Below are positions 43,744 to 54,650 of a stretch of DNA of 64,000 nucleotides, one piece after another. The notes beneath the pieces were generated by a model. It searched no databases and was not told the DNA's origin. It worked only from the letters and a program-made list of their open reading frames with translations. Source of the DNA: Argyresthia goedartella (Eukaryota; Arthropoda; Insecta; Lepidoptera; Argyresthiidae). A program made the translations under genes and the position numbers. Within the stretch, counting starts at the first letter, position 1. Every line of letters begins with the position of its first letter. The DNA lies in the NCBI GenBank assembly GCA_949825045.1, contig OX463827.1, forward strand, positions 4,176,501-4,240,500. The letters are read 5' to 3'.

Positions 43744-44010
43744 CCCGCTTGCTTCGCACAGAGGAGATGCAGGTTCGATTCCTGACCATGTACCAATGAG
43801 ATAATTAATTTATCTTAAGAACATTATATAAGTTTCAACGGTAATGGAAAACATCGTAGGAAACATTAGGGGGCTACTCCATAGCTGCGACGATGGGCTA
43901 GCCCCCTGGCACTCATAATGTAGTATTAAATAACTGGCTCAAAGTGGGCACAATTGTGCCTCTGCCACCCCATATGGGAAAAGGCGTGACGTTATGTTAT
44001 GTTAAGTTTA
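43744..44010 (+). mobile_element. SINE-B, near complete
   Basis: Head 'gaggagatgcaggttcgatt' (B box ggttcgattcc), 'accaatgagataattaattt', body 'gggcacaattgtgcctctgc', and a (ATGTT)n-type tail 'gttatgttatgttaag'. Confidence 0.85.
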
Positions 44011-44090
44011 GATAATTACAGAAAACTGGTTATAGATCTACTTAGGTATATCCATCACTTAGGATTGCGATTACGTATTCATTTAACTTA

Positions 44091-45401
44091 TATAGTCAGG
44101 TCATGACTTCTGTCACATGTGCAATATGAAATAATTTAGACATATTTATTATTTATGTAAACATTTATATGGCAAAATGAACTTAATAAAACATAGATTC
44201 TTATGGTAATAAAGTTTATTCAAAATGACCCCCGCGATTTTGAATACAGGCCTTTATTCTGCACGGCCAGTCGTCTATCGCAGCACGAACGAGGTCCATG
44301 TCAATATCGGCGGCTGCCTTAATCAAGGATGCCTTGAGTGACTCCAAATCAGGATGAGACTTTGAGCAGGCCTTTTCCTCCAAGTGTTGCCATATCTTGT
44401 AATCTAACGGACTCAAATCTGGACTGGAGGAGGGCCAGTCTTCGTGCCGGATGAAGTCGATTTCACGCGCCGCCAGCCAGTCTTGTGTGCTTTTCGCTCT
44501 GTGAGCTGGCGCAGAATCTCGTTGGAATACCCAGTGCCTGTTATTAAACATGGTATGAGAAACAGGTTCCACAAGTTTCTTGAGGACTGTATTTTGATAC
44601 ACAACTGCATTCGTTTTTACGCCTTTCTCACAAAAATGTACCTCAGTTAAGCCCCAATAAGAGACTCCCAACCAAACCATGAGCGAGGATGGAAAATGAC
44701 CTCGTTGGACACGCGGAATACGGTTGCTCGCTTCTTCACTGCTGTGTGCGTACACCTTATCATTTTGTTTGTTGTAGCTCTCTTCCACGGTGAAAATTTT
44801 TTCATCCGAAAAAAGAATTTCCCGATGCTTTTTTCCCGCGTACCGCTTCAACAAAGCGTGGCATCTCTTCAGTCTCAGGCCCATTAAACGAGCGTCCAAA
44901 CGATGTCCTGTTTTTCTTCGATATGCCCTAAGCCCTAAGTCTTCATTTAACACCCTTTTCACCGTGGTCCTGCTTAACCCCATCTGAAGGGCCAACAGTT
45001 TCTGCTTACGTATGGGATTTCTTTGAATTCGCGCCTTCACAGCTTTTATCACTGCTGGAGTCCTAACAGAGCGAGGGCGACCACTTCTTGACCTGTCATC
45101 TACACTAGAGTCTTCATTGTATCGTTTTATGGTACGATAAACGAATCTTTTGGTTATATTCAAATTTTTCAGTAAGTCGAAAATCTGAATTGGCGCGTAA
45201 CCGCAATGATGCAACGCAATAACTGTGACACGGTCTTCTTTAAGTGTCCACTCCATATTTAAAAATGAATAAAAATTCTAAAAAGTACACATTTTTATTT
45301 TCATGAAAAATTCGAAATTCGAATTCAATAAACTTTTTTGTGGCCAGCGTTCTAAATTCAAAAGTTTTTATTGTGTGAAAGAACTTATGACCTGACTGTG
45401 T
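44091..45401 (-). mobile_element. Complete maT (DD37D mariner) transposon
   Basis: A 1,311-bp element with inverted ends TATAGTCAGGTCATGACTTC (left) and CACAGTCAGGTCATAAGTTC (right, reverse complement), flanked by TA on both sides (44089-44090 and 45402-45403). It contains one intact transposase frame. A second copy of the same family ends at base 196. The few end differences suggest modest age. Confidence 0.92.
44216..45256 (-). CDS. maT-family transposase (DD37D mariner)
   Basis: A 346-residue transposase catalysing cut-and-paste movement of its element at TA sites in the nucleus. The N-terminus (about 1-115) has the two helix-turn-helix regions expected for end binding, linked by a GRPRS motif near 59-63. 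The catalytic triad is Asp151 (FSDEKIF), Asp247 (FQRDSAPAH) and Asp285 (SPDLSPLDYKIW). There are 37 residues between the last two, which places it in the DD37D (maT) clade rather than DD34D mariner. Full length for the family, no stops or shifts. The start MEWTL at 45256 is the first ATG, about 145 bp inside the right end. The stop is about 125 bp from the left end. Activity is plausible but cannot be shown here. Confidence 0.93.
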   Translation of the reverse strand: MEWTLKEDRVTVIALHHCGYAPIQIFDLLKNLNITKRFVYRTIKRYNEDSSVDDRSRSGRPRSVRTPAVIKAVKARIQRNPIRKQKLLALQMGLSRTTVKRVLNEDLGLRAYRRKTGHRLDARLMGLRLKRCHALLKRYAGKKHREILFSDEKIFTVEESYNKQNDKVYAHSSEEASNRIPRVQRGHFPSSLMVWLGVSYWGLTEVHFCEKGVKTNAVVYQNTVLKKLVEPVSHTMFNNRHWVFQRDSAPAHRAKSTQDWLAAREIDFIRHEDWPSSSPDLSPLDYKIWQHLEEKACSKSHPDLESLKASLIKAAADIDMDLVRAAIDDWPCRIKACIQNRGGHFE

Positions 45402-46057
45402 ATTTGTCAGTGGTCTACGCCAGAATGTTACACCGACTATAGCCTGATAAAGCACTGTTTTTCATCAGTAATGTAGTTGTATTTGTACGATATCTGGTGT
45501 AATATGTTCAAAATGTTTTTTTTTTAAACAGGCTTTCGAGAGAGGATTAGCAGACTTTTGTTATTTACTCGTGTTAGGACTAATTTCCAATCTTGCATAT
45601 AACGAAATCGCAGAATTTGCTATATCCTCAGAATTTTACTAAATAACTTATATATAAAATATTTCACTTCTAATTCAACCATGGTTGGCCGCATCATGAA
45701 ATATCAATTTATGATTGGGCCACGACATTGATATGTCGTGGGCATAGGTTCTAAAGTACTTGTGATTCTGAAAACCGATTTTAGTATTCTTAGACATTAT
45801 GTAGGTAATAAATCACCGGTTTATGGTACGTCTTTTTTTGATGGAATCCATCAACGTAATTGACATTTTACGATTTGAAACCGATCTTACGCACACAAAT
45901 ACTCAAATAAACTGTGTTGTTTGTAGACTTAATAAAAATACACTCAGGATTTTGCTCAAAATATTGATTTGGCCGCTAAAGAATCACGTAAGCATTTTAC
46001 AGGCGTCACTGTTTTATAACTACCACCACGTTTTTATGTATAAATGCCCTTTATAAT
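45402..46057. other. No supported gene; short hairpin at 45719-45741
   Basis: 'ccacgacattgatatgtcgtgg' region forms a small perfect hairpin (9-bp arms, loop tgat). The 77-codon frame at 45823-46056 has no domain. Confidence 0.4.
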
Positions 46058-46405
46058 GAGAACAATTTAAATGGTCACCAAAATATTTTTTTCCCACCCA
46101 AAATGGGTAAATGATCACTAAAAGTTGCAGAAAATATCAGGGCAACATACTGCGGCAGCTTAGGTGAAGGGTACAGGGGGTAAGCGAAGCGAAGACAAGC
46201 CCCAGGTATCCTTCGTGTTAGGTTGAACATGTAAGAACAACAAAACATACTTAAAACTTAAACTTAAATATACAAAACATAAAAAGAAGTTTGGTGATCA
46301 TTTATCCAAACACAATTTAGTGATCATTTATCCATTCTGGCAGTCATTTTCGAATTTATTTGTAGCAAAATAGGTGCGTTTTTGGTGATCGCTTAAACAT
46401 AAGCC
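46058..46405 (-). mobile_element. MITE-Y, terminal type 1
   Basis: Complete minus-orientation copy, from 'gagaacaatttaaatggtca' to 'gatcgcttaaacataagcc'. It contains the core 'ggttgaacatgtaagaacaa' and three inverted TTTGGTGATC-type motifs at the right. Confidence 0.75.
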
Positions 46406-46891
46406 CTTTATAATTATAGACAGTAGTACCCGCCGGCATCTTCCGTCCATGTCACACACACACACACATACTTCTGGATCAACACATGTGTTACAGGTAT
46501 ATTGGTTTAGGTTGTTGTGAAGATGACAGCTCCATCACGGCGGACTTTTTAAATCTTTGTTCTATTTTGTAGCGACAGCAAACTTAACAGAAAACTGCTA
46601 TAAGTAATAAAATTAAAATAAACATCGACGTCGACAAACTTTTGAAGAGAATGCTGCATTTCTTTAGCCGAGATTCGAAAAGCGAAAAGTGGGGTGACAA
46701 GCCACTGCATGCAAAGTGATGCCTTTTTTCAGCCATAAACCAAACCATGAAATATCAATCCTACCTATAGACTTACTAACAAATAAAACGACATGTATAG
46801 TCAGTGTAAATATTTTTAAACATGATTTCCTAAATAAAATCTATTTCAGTATTACGACATAGGTATTCATGCGTGAGTATTTTTTGTTGTG
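46406..46891. other. No recognisable feature
   Basis: A short (CA)n run lies near 46455. Nothing else is assigned. Confidence 0.4.
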
Positions 46892-47055
46892 AACTATACT
46901 GCGATTTTTAATTTGAGGCCAGCAATGTAAACAAACAACTGTCATTTTCTAGAACAAAACCCTTGACTTTGACATTCATATTATACTTTTTGTACTGTAA
47001 AATGACAGTTGATTGTTTACATTCCTGGCCTCAAATTAAAAATCTTAGTATAGTT
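46892..47055. mobile_element. MITE with about 57-bp inverted ends
   Basis: The left end aactatactgcgatttttaa and the reverse complement of the right end (aactatactaagatttttaa) match for about 57 bp with only about four differences, through 'ttgaggccag' and 'actgtcatttt'. The unpaired centre is about 50 bp. Single copy in the window; no coding sequence. Confidence 0.75.
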
Positions 47056-47804
47056 GTATTTATTTGTTCGTTTTCAATCACCTTTTTTGCAATCAGTACA
47101 TTCTTTCACCACTTCTTTCATTTTGAGGGCTATCCGCGTTACGATAAAAAATGTTACACATAGTTTAACCTCAAAACAAACGTCAAATCATATTTTTTTT
47201 TCTCAAACAAGTGTTGAAGAAGAGTTTTTTTTTTTGTGGCAAGATCCTACCTATAGTCAGTCTTAAAACTAGTCAATACAATTAGATATTGATTTTTTAC
47301 TTTGTACAACATGTGGTAAATAGCAATAAAGGGTGTAGAAAAATGTGTTTTAATGAAGTTGCCGATTGGAAGTTAAGGAGGCGATGTTAACTCTGCTTCA
47401 TAATGGGTTAGTCCTTACACCAATCACATCAGCAACACACTTTAGATTCACAAGTTACTGATGCATTCAGTATTCGCGGGAAAGCCACCACATGACGTCT
47501 GTGCCCTGCAATTATTGAAGAAATAGGCAGCTAGACTTATTATAGGGAACCTAGATAGGAAGGGTGGACACACGGTGTGGCTTCGCCGATTTTTGCTTCA
47601 CCGACTGAAAAGATTCGTTATTTCTTCGAACAGCTATCGAAAATACCCTTACCTTTTTAACCAATAAATGGTTAAAACAATGGAAAACAGACGAATTAAA
47701 ATTGAAAATAGATATAAATGGGTGAGCTTGTCTCTAACAAGACTTACTTCATAGACAATCACGCATGAACACGCCGTAATTTTGGCAAAATATTCTATAG
47801 GGAA
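47056..47804. other. No supported gene
   Basis: Unassigned, with T-rich stretches near 47190-47235. Confidence 0.4.
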
Positions 47805-48340
47805 AGCTCCGAGGTCTAATTAATGGGTTTCACGCTTTCTCTCACACAAGTTCGAATCCTGGCCATGTACCAATGAGATAATTAATTTATCGGGATTAAA
47901 TATGGCCAGAAATGCATCTTTAGCTTCAATTCTAGGCTAAACTAGACAACATAAAAATGTAGGATAAATATATATTATAAAAGGTCTATTAGAGACAAGA
48001 ATGGACTTTTAAAATTACCGGATATCTGTTATATTTAATACTTAAAAATATTTTTCGCAATGCATTATTATTCAACTAAATGAACAAGCGCTCGGAGACG
48101 AAATCAGTTTCCTATATGAAACTTACACGCAAAAATAGGTAAAAAAAGGGAAAATTTTTGGTTGTTTTATTTTATTTTTAATGTTATTATTACAAGAGTT
48201 TAGTAATATTTTCTATAATTTTCTTGGTCTCGGAGCTCGAGCTGCCCCACGGGGCTCTGCGCGGAAGCACGCGTCAGTCTGCTTCGACGCGATGCGACGG
48301 GTATTTGTTTTCTTTGTCTAATTCTCAAAGCCATTGGCCT
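47805..48340 (+). repeat. SINE-B head joined to repeat X
   Basis: A SINE-B head (47805-47892: 'gggtttcacgctttctctca', 'agttcgaatcctggccatgt') is followed directly at about 47893 by repeat X ('gggattaaatatggccagaa' to 'gccattggcc'). X here is about 445 bp and uninterrupted, and continues with 'tatgttcagccc' shared with the 16.87-kb copy. Confidence 0.75.
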
Positions 48341-48354
48341 ATGTTCAGCCCTTA

Positions 48355-49180
48355 AGTACAGTGGCGGTCGTTCAGATATGGCTGTATCCAAAGACGTAAC
48401 GCTGAACCCGACAGTCATGGCAGCCGGGACCGATCTAGAGCGAGTCCAGAAGTATAATAACCTTGGCACATGGGTAAATAAAAAAATGTGAACCTGAACC
48501 CGAATCGAAATTGTCCGTGCGTCATTCAACGAAATGCGAAAGATATTGTGTACTAGGCAGCTGGACCTTTGACTTCGGTTGTGGCTTTTACAATGCTCCA
48601 ATGATAAATAAATAAATAAATAAATATTAGAGAACAATCTTTTACAAATCAAACTAGGCTATATAACCCATAGTAAGCTCAAAAAGACGACGATATATTT
48701 AGTAGGGATAAATACTTATGTAAATACATAGAAAACCATTAAGACTAAGAAACAAATATTAATGTTCATCACACAAATATTTGCCCTTAACGGGATTTGA
48801 ACCCAGGACTGTCAGCTTCGTAGGCAGGGTCACTACCTGCTAGGCCCAGCTCGTCGGATCTTCTACGGATGTCCTCATCCGTGGACCATTTTGGAGAACA
48901 CGCCCAAGATCAGAGGCCAAGAGATGTGGAGTTACCGCAGGATGTTAAAGATTAACTGAATCCATAGGATTACGAATGAAGAATTTCAGAAGTTCTCATG
49001 ATGGGAAAGGTTGAAGGGAAACGCAGAGTCGTAAGAAGAAGGACATCGTGGCTCCCGAATATACGTAAATGGGCCGGTATAGCTAGCGTTGAAGACCTGT
49101 TACGCCTAACGAAGGACAGAGAAGGTTATTTAGAAATGACTGCCAATCTCCTTTATTTGAGAGGCACTAAAAGAAGAAGA
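48355..49180 (+). pseudogene. LINE LR (RTE-like), C-terminal relic split by SINE-C
   Basis: Frame from 48355 gives DLERVQKYNNLGTWVN, RIEIVRASFNEMRKIL and LRLWLLQC with three stops. It continues after the SINE-C with FYGCPHPWTILEN, QEMWSYRRMLKI and ITNEEFQ. A frame change then leads to GKVEGKRRVVRRRTSW and KWAGIASVEDLLRL. These are typical C-terminal motifs of insect endonuclease-reverse transcriptase LINEs. The polymerase palm is missing, so it is a dead 5'-truncated copy. Confidence 0.8.
48603..48860 (-). mobile_element. SINE-C inserted in LINE LR
   Basis: The minus-strand head 'gtagtgaccctgcctacgaa' with B box ggttcaaatcc ends near 48860. The tail is (ATTT)n at 48603-48624, unlike the (ATT)n of other copies. 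LR coding sequence lies on both sides. Confidence 0.8.
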
Positions 49181-49400
49181 AGAAGAGTTCGGATTCGGAC
49201 GTTCAGTGTTTCAGATGACATGTTAAGCTGTGGTTCCCGGCTACTATCGCTACGTGATAGTGGTCGTTAAGCCTCTCCTTCAATCCGCACCGAGCCAGCA
49301 TGGCCTTCATCTTGCACGTATCAGAGTAAAGCCCTGTGCCCCTTGCTGGGGACAATGGGCTGCATTTATTTAATCTTTATAGACAAAATTAGACACTATA
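49181..49400 (+). repeat. Probable LINE LR 3' UTR
   Basis: 'cggacgttcagtgtttcaga', 'ggctactatcgctacgtgat' and 'gagccagcatggccttcatc' follow the LR coding remnant. The first phrase recurs at 16857 and the second at about 21270. Confidence 0.5.
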
Positions 49401-50680
49401 GAGTTCCAACAGCAAAATAATAGTGGTGGCCCATGGTGCAATCATCGTCCAGAAGCAATAACGTCATCATCATCATAATCCGCCCAATTCTGGGCATAAA
49501 CCTCTTTTCTATAGCGTTATCTGCACGGTCTTGTGTTCCAAGCACCCCCCCGTGAGATTCTGTAGACAAAATCCGTACAATCGGGCAGGCGTTCAAAGCA
49601 ATCAGATGCAATGTAGATTTTATCGGTTAAGTTTGTGTTCGGTGAAGGATATTTCGATAAACCATAAAGAACGTAGAACGAAAACGCCACATTGACTTGG
49701 GTTGCCAAGTCCTGATAATGTATTTATGGAAATTGACGGGTTCAGAAATTTTAATAGATGAAAGGCACTTTTTGATGTTTGTGAGTGTTTTTGGTCAGAT
49801 GCCCGTAGTAAAGCATTATAAAGCAGACAAGTGTTATGGGATATTTTATATTTTTTCTTTTTTCAGTCACCGCCTTCAGTTTCCCTTTACTGTGAGCTGG
49901 AGATTGAGCTTGAGTTCGAACAGTCTTCGCAACTAACGAAGTCCGAATTTTTACATGAATTTTAATAAAGATCTACATAGACTTATTTAGGAAACGAGCG
50001 AGAAGGCGAAGACCTTAACAGATGGAAGTCCTCAGTTACTGCCTACCCATTCTGCAATATGTTTAATAATGCAAAAAGTGGAGCTGACTTTATTAACTTA
50101 CATTCAGATCACACACGAAGCTAAAAGTTGTCAAAATGTTAGGAAAAAACAACAAAAGTCTACCTTGAAATAATTCTGCGAATCTGTTCTTGACATTCGA
50201 CTGAGCGCGCTAAATTCAGTCCGGACATTTTGACACGGGCTTTTCGTTCAGTAAATTACGAGCGATATTAAAATTGCACGCGATTTTTTTATTTATTAGC
50301 CCCCAGAGGTTCGCGCGTTTTTTACTTCGCGCGGCTGCGAGGGTATGTAAATAATTTGGTACGGAAATGAGTTGGAAAAACAATGCGAAACACGCCCTGT
50401 AGGAGAGATGGTGGGTGATATGAGGACTTATCGGCGAACTGGATCGGACGAACTAATATTTATAACAGTATCGTAATACCTATGTTAATATGTTTATGGC
50501 GTCGCTGTTTCGACATAGCCTATAAAATTGTTTGTTTATATTATTGGTAATTTGTCACATTCATGCCGAAATAACTTGCGACGCTACTGTCTGGTAAATT
50601 GGTTATTGGTTTGCAACAGATAATCTCGTGTGTATATCCTGTATGTATCTTTGTAAATGCTGGCCTGTTTGTAATGGCTA
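49401..50680. other. No supported gene
   Basis: About 1.3 kb without recurring repeats. Short frames only. Confidence 0.4.
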
Positions 50681-50891
50681 TTTAATCGCACTTCAAAAAT
50701 ACTGATTTGCACAGCAAAAAAGGATCAACAAAAAAGCTTTTTATCTTTTAAATATTTTATGCGTACTTAAGTTAATGTTTTAAGTATTATTTTTTTCTTA
50801 CATGTTCAACCTAACACAAAGACTTAAGCTACCGCAGCATTTTTCCCTGATATTTGCTGTGCAAATCAGTATTTTTGATGTGCCGTTTAAT
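50681..50891. mobile_element. MITE-Y, terminal type 2, complete
   Basis: The ends pair over about 33 bp: left cgcacttcaaaaatactgat, right the complement of 'cggcacatcaaaaatactga'. Each end holds two TTTGCACANCAAAA-type motifs. The core retains 'acatgttcaacctaacac' but the GC-rich block of type 1 has been lost. Confidence 0.75.
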
Positions 50892-51749
50892 ATTTTCCGT
50901 TTGTAATTGTTTGTTTGGTACTGCGCCGACCCCCATAGACGTGCATTAGCACGTCGGTGACACAGGAAATGTGAATTTACAATATCATGTATGACATTAT
51001 TAACATCTACGAACTTATTATAAGCTAGGATTGCATTTCAATCAAATAGACATTAACTGAACATGCAGTGACAAGCCCTTAAGTCGGTCTCCCGTAAATT
51101 GCCCCACTTTCTGATAAGGTGCATTTTTTTAACTCTGATTGATTTATTTCCGTTACATTTTGTATATTTAATCTACCAATAGATGAAGATGACACCTTTG
51201 TTGGTATCACCGGTGATGAAGCGAGTCCATCGTCTAATTGTCCTTTCTTATATCAAAAAGCAATATACAGAAAATACGTTATATTTCCTACAATGGCGAG
51301 CTAAACTCAACATTTACTTTCTCTATCCGTCTTTGCCCAAAGGTCCAGACTGTCGAGCAATATTTATATGTTCAGCTTCAAGTTTAATCAAATCTCCCAA
51401 AATCTTAAGCCCCTGGCCTGTATCTATTTCGCCGGATCTGTGGTTACTTTCTTTGGAATAGGGATTATCCTCTTTGTACGATGCAAATTGTTTTACTGTG
51501 AGATCTGCCTCCGTTCTGTTGTAAATTTTGAATTGGTTATTTTTGAGAGTAACTTATAATATGACTTTTTTTGAAATTATAAGGTAAGGCATATTTATAT
51601 TATACCACAGAGTAATTAAAAGTTGGTTTGGACACAATGTTATTAACTTAAAAATGTACCAAACCCGATTATTTTGATTTTGTAACTATGTATAGCTACA
51701 TAAATAGACATGTAATATAAAATATTACAAAACATAATTTAAAACAACT
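50892..51749. other. No supported gene
   Basis: A 92-codon plus frame at 51183-51461 has no domain. The remainder is AT-rich. Confidence 0.4.
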
Positions 51750-52000
51750 TAAATAGATAATTCATAATTATTTATTGCACACAAATATTTAAAAAAGTTA
51801 CAGTAAAAGAAAATGCACGTACAAAGGCGAGCTTATCTCTAAAATGAGATTTCTTCCAGCAAACCAAGGCATTATAGGAATTGGTATCATAAAGGGTAGG
51901 CAGTACACAATAAATACTATAAATAAAATGCCGAGGAATAAATCAAATACCAATAAAATATATATAAATATATAATATACCCATCCTTTACCTTGGTGGG
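51750..52000 (-). repeat. LINE LF-type 3' end
   Basis: On the minus strand, 'ggtttgctggaagaaatctc' then attttagagataagctcgcc, and a tail 'tgtgcaataaataattatga' near 51750-51780. No coding part remains. Confidence 0.7.
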
Positions 52001-52879
52001 TATCTACTTACAATTAAAGCTTTAAAACCCAAGTTAATAACAAATATATTCATTTCAAAATCAATAAATTCGAAAGATAATTTTACCGCTTCACTTCACA
52101 AGTTGTTTGCACGAAGGCCTTGAAGTTCAATTTCTCTTTACAATATATCTTCGTGCAAAGGTCATCTCTTCAGTATCCGTTTAATATAGGGTGACTTAAC
52201 ATTATCTGATAAAATTTTGGGAAATTACAGTATTCATCATTTCCTGTGAACTTTCCCAAATATGGTCGCCAATAAAATTCCCAAGTATTTTTTTTACCCT
52301 CAGTACATTGGCCCTTTCTTGGCGGTTTCTAGGAAATAGTTGTTCACAAAAATGAGTACTGTCATTCCTCATTTGGTCAGCCAATTAAATGTCACCCTGT
52401 ATAGGTTCATTCGCGTCGTTCTGTTTATATGACTGGACCTTGAGGAGGATACTGCACTTGCACTGACTAACCACCTTCTGGCACCGATTCCAGAGGCGTC
52501 AGCAGTTAAAAAAACTTATTTAAAATTTTGAATATGTAACTCCAACTAGGCACCTGTCAGGTATTCTCGTATCATGTCGCACCCACCTTTTGTTTCAAAA
52601 GTGTGTGCGTCTGTGATTGAGATGGAAGATCCCTGACAGGTGCCTACTTGGCTTGGTAGTGTAGTAAAACCTTTGGTAGGCAACTGCAGCTCTATTCTGT
52701 ATCCAGGACATATCTCGATTACTTTCAGATTCGAATTGCAATCGCTATAAATGAGGTTGTGGGAAATAATTGCGATCAGTGGCTCAAGCAGGAATAATTA
52801 ACAGAGTGAAAAAGTGTTTGAGCTCAAATATAATGAACCTTAGATAAGAGTCACTGACAGTTATAATAATAATAATAAT
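52001..52879. repeat. Unassigned, with a 110-bp inverted-repeat element at 52542-52651
   Basis: The arms ccaactaggcacctgtcagg (52542-52561) and cctgacaggtgcctacttgg (52632-52651) are complementary with one mismatch. The enclosed sequence is non-coding. The rest of the interval shows no known repeat; 'aatgagtactgtcattcctc' near 52350 resembles 16430 and 42180. Confidence 0.5.
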
Positions 52880-53128
52880 ACCTTAGACACTATTTACACA
52901 CATTGATCTAGCCCCAAACTAGGATTCCCTGTATCTTGGGTACTGTGTGTGTGTACTACACAACGATAAACATACTTATATAGATAAATATTATACTTAT
53001 ATAGACAGACAACCACGAATAGGGTACAAACATCCGTTCTCATCAAACATTGCCCCCACCGGGACTCGAACCCGGAACCCTTGGCTTCTTCAGGCAGAGT
53101 CGCTGCCGACTCGGCCATTCGGGTCGTT
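52880..53128 (-). mobile_element. SINE-C
   Basis: On the minus strand the head reads 'gaatggccgagtcggcagcg' with B box ggttcgagtcc. The body is complete to 'atagtgtctaaggta' with (TTA)n at 52865-52880. A GT-rich 'tgtgtgtgtgt' interruption lies near 52945. Confidence 0.9.
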
Positions 53129-53401
53129 ATATTTGCATAATTGTTCGAAGCGTTATTATTTATGCTTCCTACACTGATTGAGTTAATTTGAAGTAAGTAA
53201 CCTCCTTGAAAACATCAATTTTAGAGGGATGGATATTTCTAGATGCCAGATATAGAGGGTATTAGGCTATGAGCTGTCACATTTCAAGCTTCCCATTGAG
53301 TTCGTAATTACTATCAATGCGGTATTTGGACTGCTAGTCAAAACAGATACTTTTTAGAAACTGTCAAAACAGTAATTTTGTTCACGAGTTCTATAACATA
53401 T
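53129..53401. other. No recognisable feature
   Basis: Nothing assigned. Confidence 0.4.
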
Positions 53402-53864
53402 TTTATCTACACACGTATCATAAACCCTCTTTACTGCGTTCAAAAACAGCATGTTACGATCAGCATTATGTTAAACTACTTGGTAAAAACTCGTTTCATA
53501 TCTAGAAAACTACACATTATGGTCATTATGTGTAGTTTTTCTACATATAATGACATTCAAATTTCGAACGCCGACGCCCACCCGCGTGCCGTCCCTAGTT
53601 TGTCGGTGAAGTTGGTTCTGACATTCAAATTTCGAACGCCGACGCCCGTCTGCGTGAAGTTAGTACTAAAGAACAAGCTAAACAATTGCAGAACCACAAT
53701 GCCGGTCAAACATGCGGTTCCTGAACACATCAAAGAGAGCTTATGATATGTGTGTAGATAAACTAGTGTATGTAACTGTACATAATTAGGCATTAAAACT
53801 CTCGAGTGATATTATCTCGAGTTTTAATGCCCTCCATTATGCAGCAGTCACATATAAACTACTA
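53402..53864 (-). mobile_element. MITE-P, duplicated subfamily, left palindrome collapsed
   Basis: It shares the internal tandem unit (two copies of 'atttcgaacgccgacgccc') with the copy at 10856. Its other palindrome has lost the loop ('ctcgagtgatattatctcga'), leaving nearly only the paired arms. Confidence 0.75.
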
Positions 53865-54524
53865 TGATGTCATAGTCAAATGCTGTCTTTTTAACACAAA
53901 ATTGAGTTTATAGTCTACAACTGCTGGAATTATACAATTATGATATTGTCCAACGGGGCTGGAGGGATTTTAATGCAGTTTTCTGTAAATTGCAGAAAAT
54001 TTTCCTGCTACATAGCAGGAACATTTCTTAGCTACGTTGTATCAAAATCGAAGCAGTGGATCGATAGTTATAAGCTTATCAAGGAAACATGTCAGCCAAA
54101 TTTAGTTTAGCCTTAAAAGGACCACACAATTCTGTTGAACACATGTTTAAAGACAAAAATAGGATTTGATGTTTGATTTGAGATTAAACTATGTTCAACA
54201 TTATTTTTTTGTACCACGGTTAAGGTTTAGAGTCGAGGGTTGTTTTAAATAATAAATTAATAGTCACTACGTGGTGTAATGAAGGTATTATCGGATCAGG
54301 GTCATAATTCTGAACAACTTTTACTGAGAAACCGTTTGATTAGAACAACTTTACTTATTCATCACTAATTTTAAAATGTCATTACATTTTAAAATTAGTG
54401 ATGAATAAGTAATATACCTTTACTATTTCTTCACTTTTGACTATTATCAAAAGTAACTAAATATACAGTTGCCTGTTATGTTAACCGTGATTATAAGTGA
54501 TGAAGAAATATGACAAAATAATAT
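53865..54524. repeat. Unassigned, with perfect 28-bp-arm hairpin at 54351-54412
   Basis: ttacttattcatcactaatt begins an arm that is exactly complementary over 28 bp to sequence ending at 54412, around the hexamer tcatta. No mismatches are present. The flanks are ordinary. Confidence 0.7.
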
Positions 54525-54650
54525 AGCGTCACGCCTTTCCCATACGGCTTGGCAGAAGACAATAGTACCCACGTTGAGCCAGTTATACAATACTCCATTA
54601 TGCTAGGGGACTAGCCCATCACCGCAGATCTGTAGAAGGAAGTCTATCTT
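54525..54650 (-). repeat. SINE-B, 5'-truncated
   Basis: 'atagcgtcacgcctttccca', 'acgttgagccagttat' and 'gactagcccatcaccgcaga' match the SINE-B body in minus orientation. The head is absent. Confidence 0.7.

Noticed and set aside
48200..48652. 150-codon minus-strand frame
   Set aside because: It runs antisense across repeat X, the LR LINE relic and a SINE-C tail, three unrelated elements, so it is a chance open frame.
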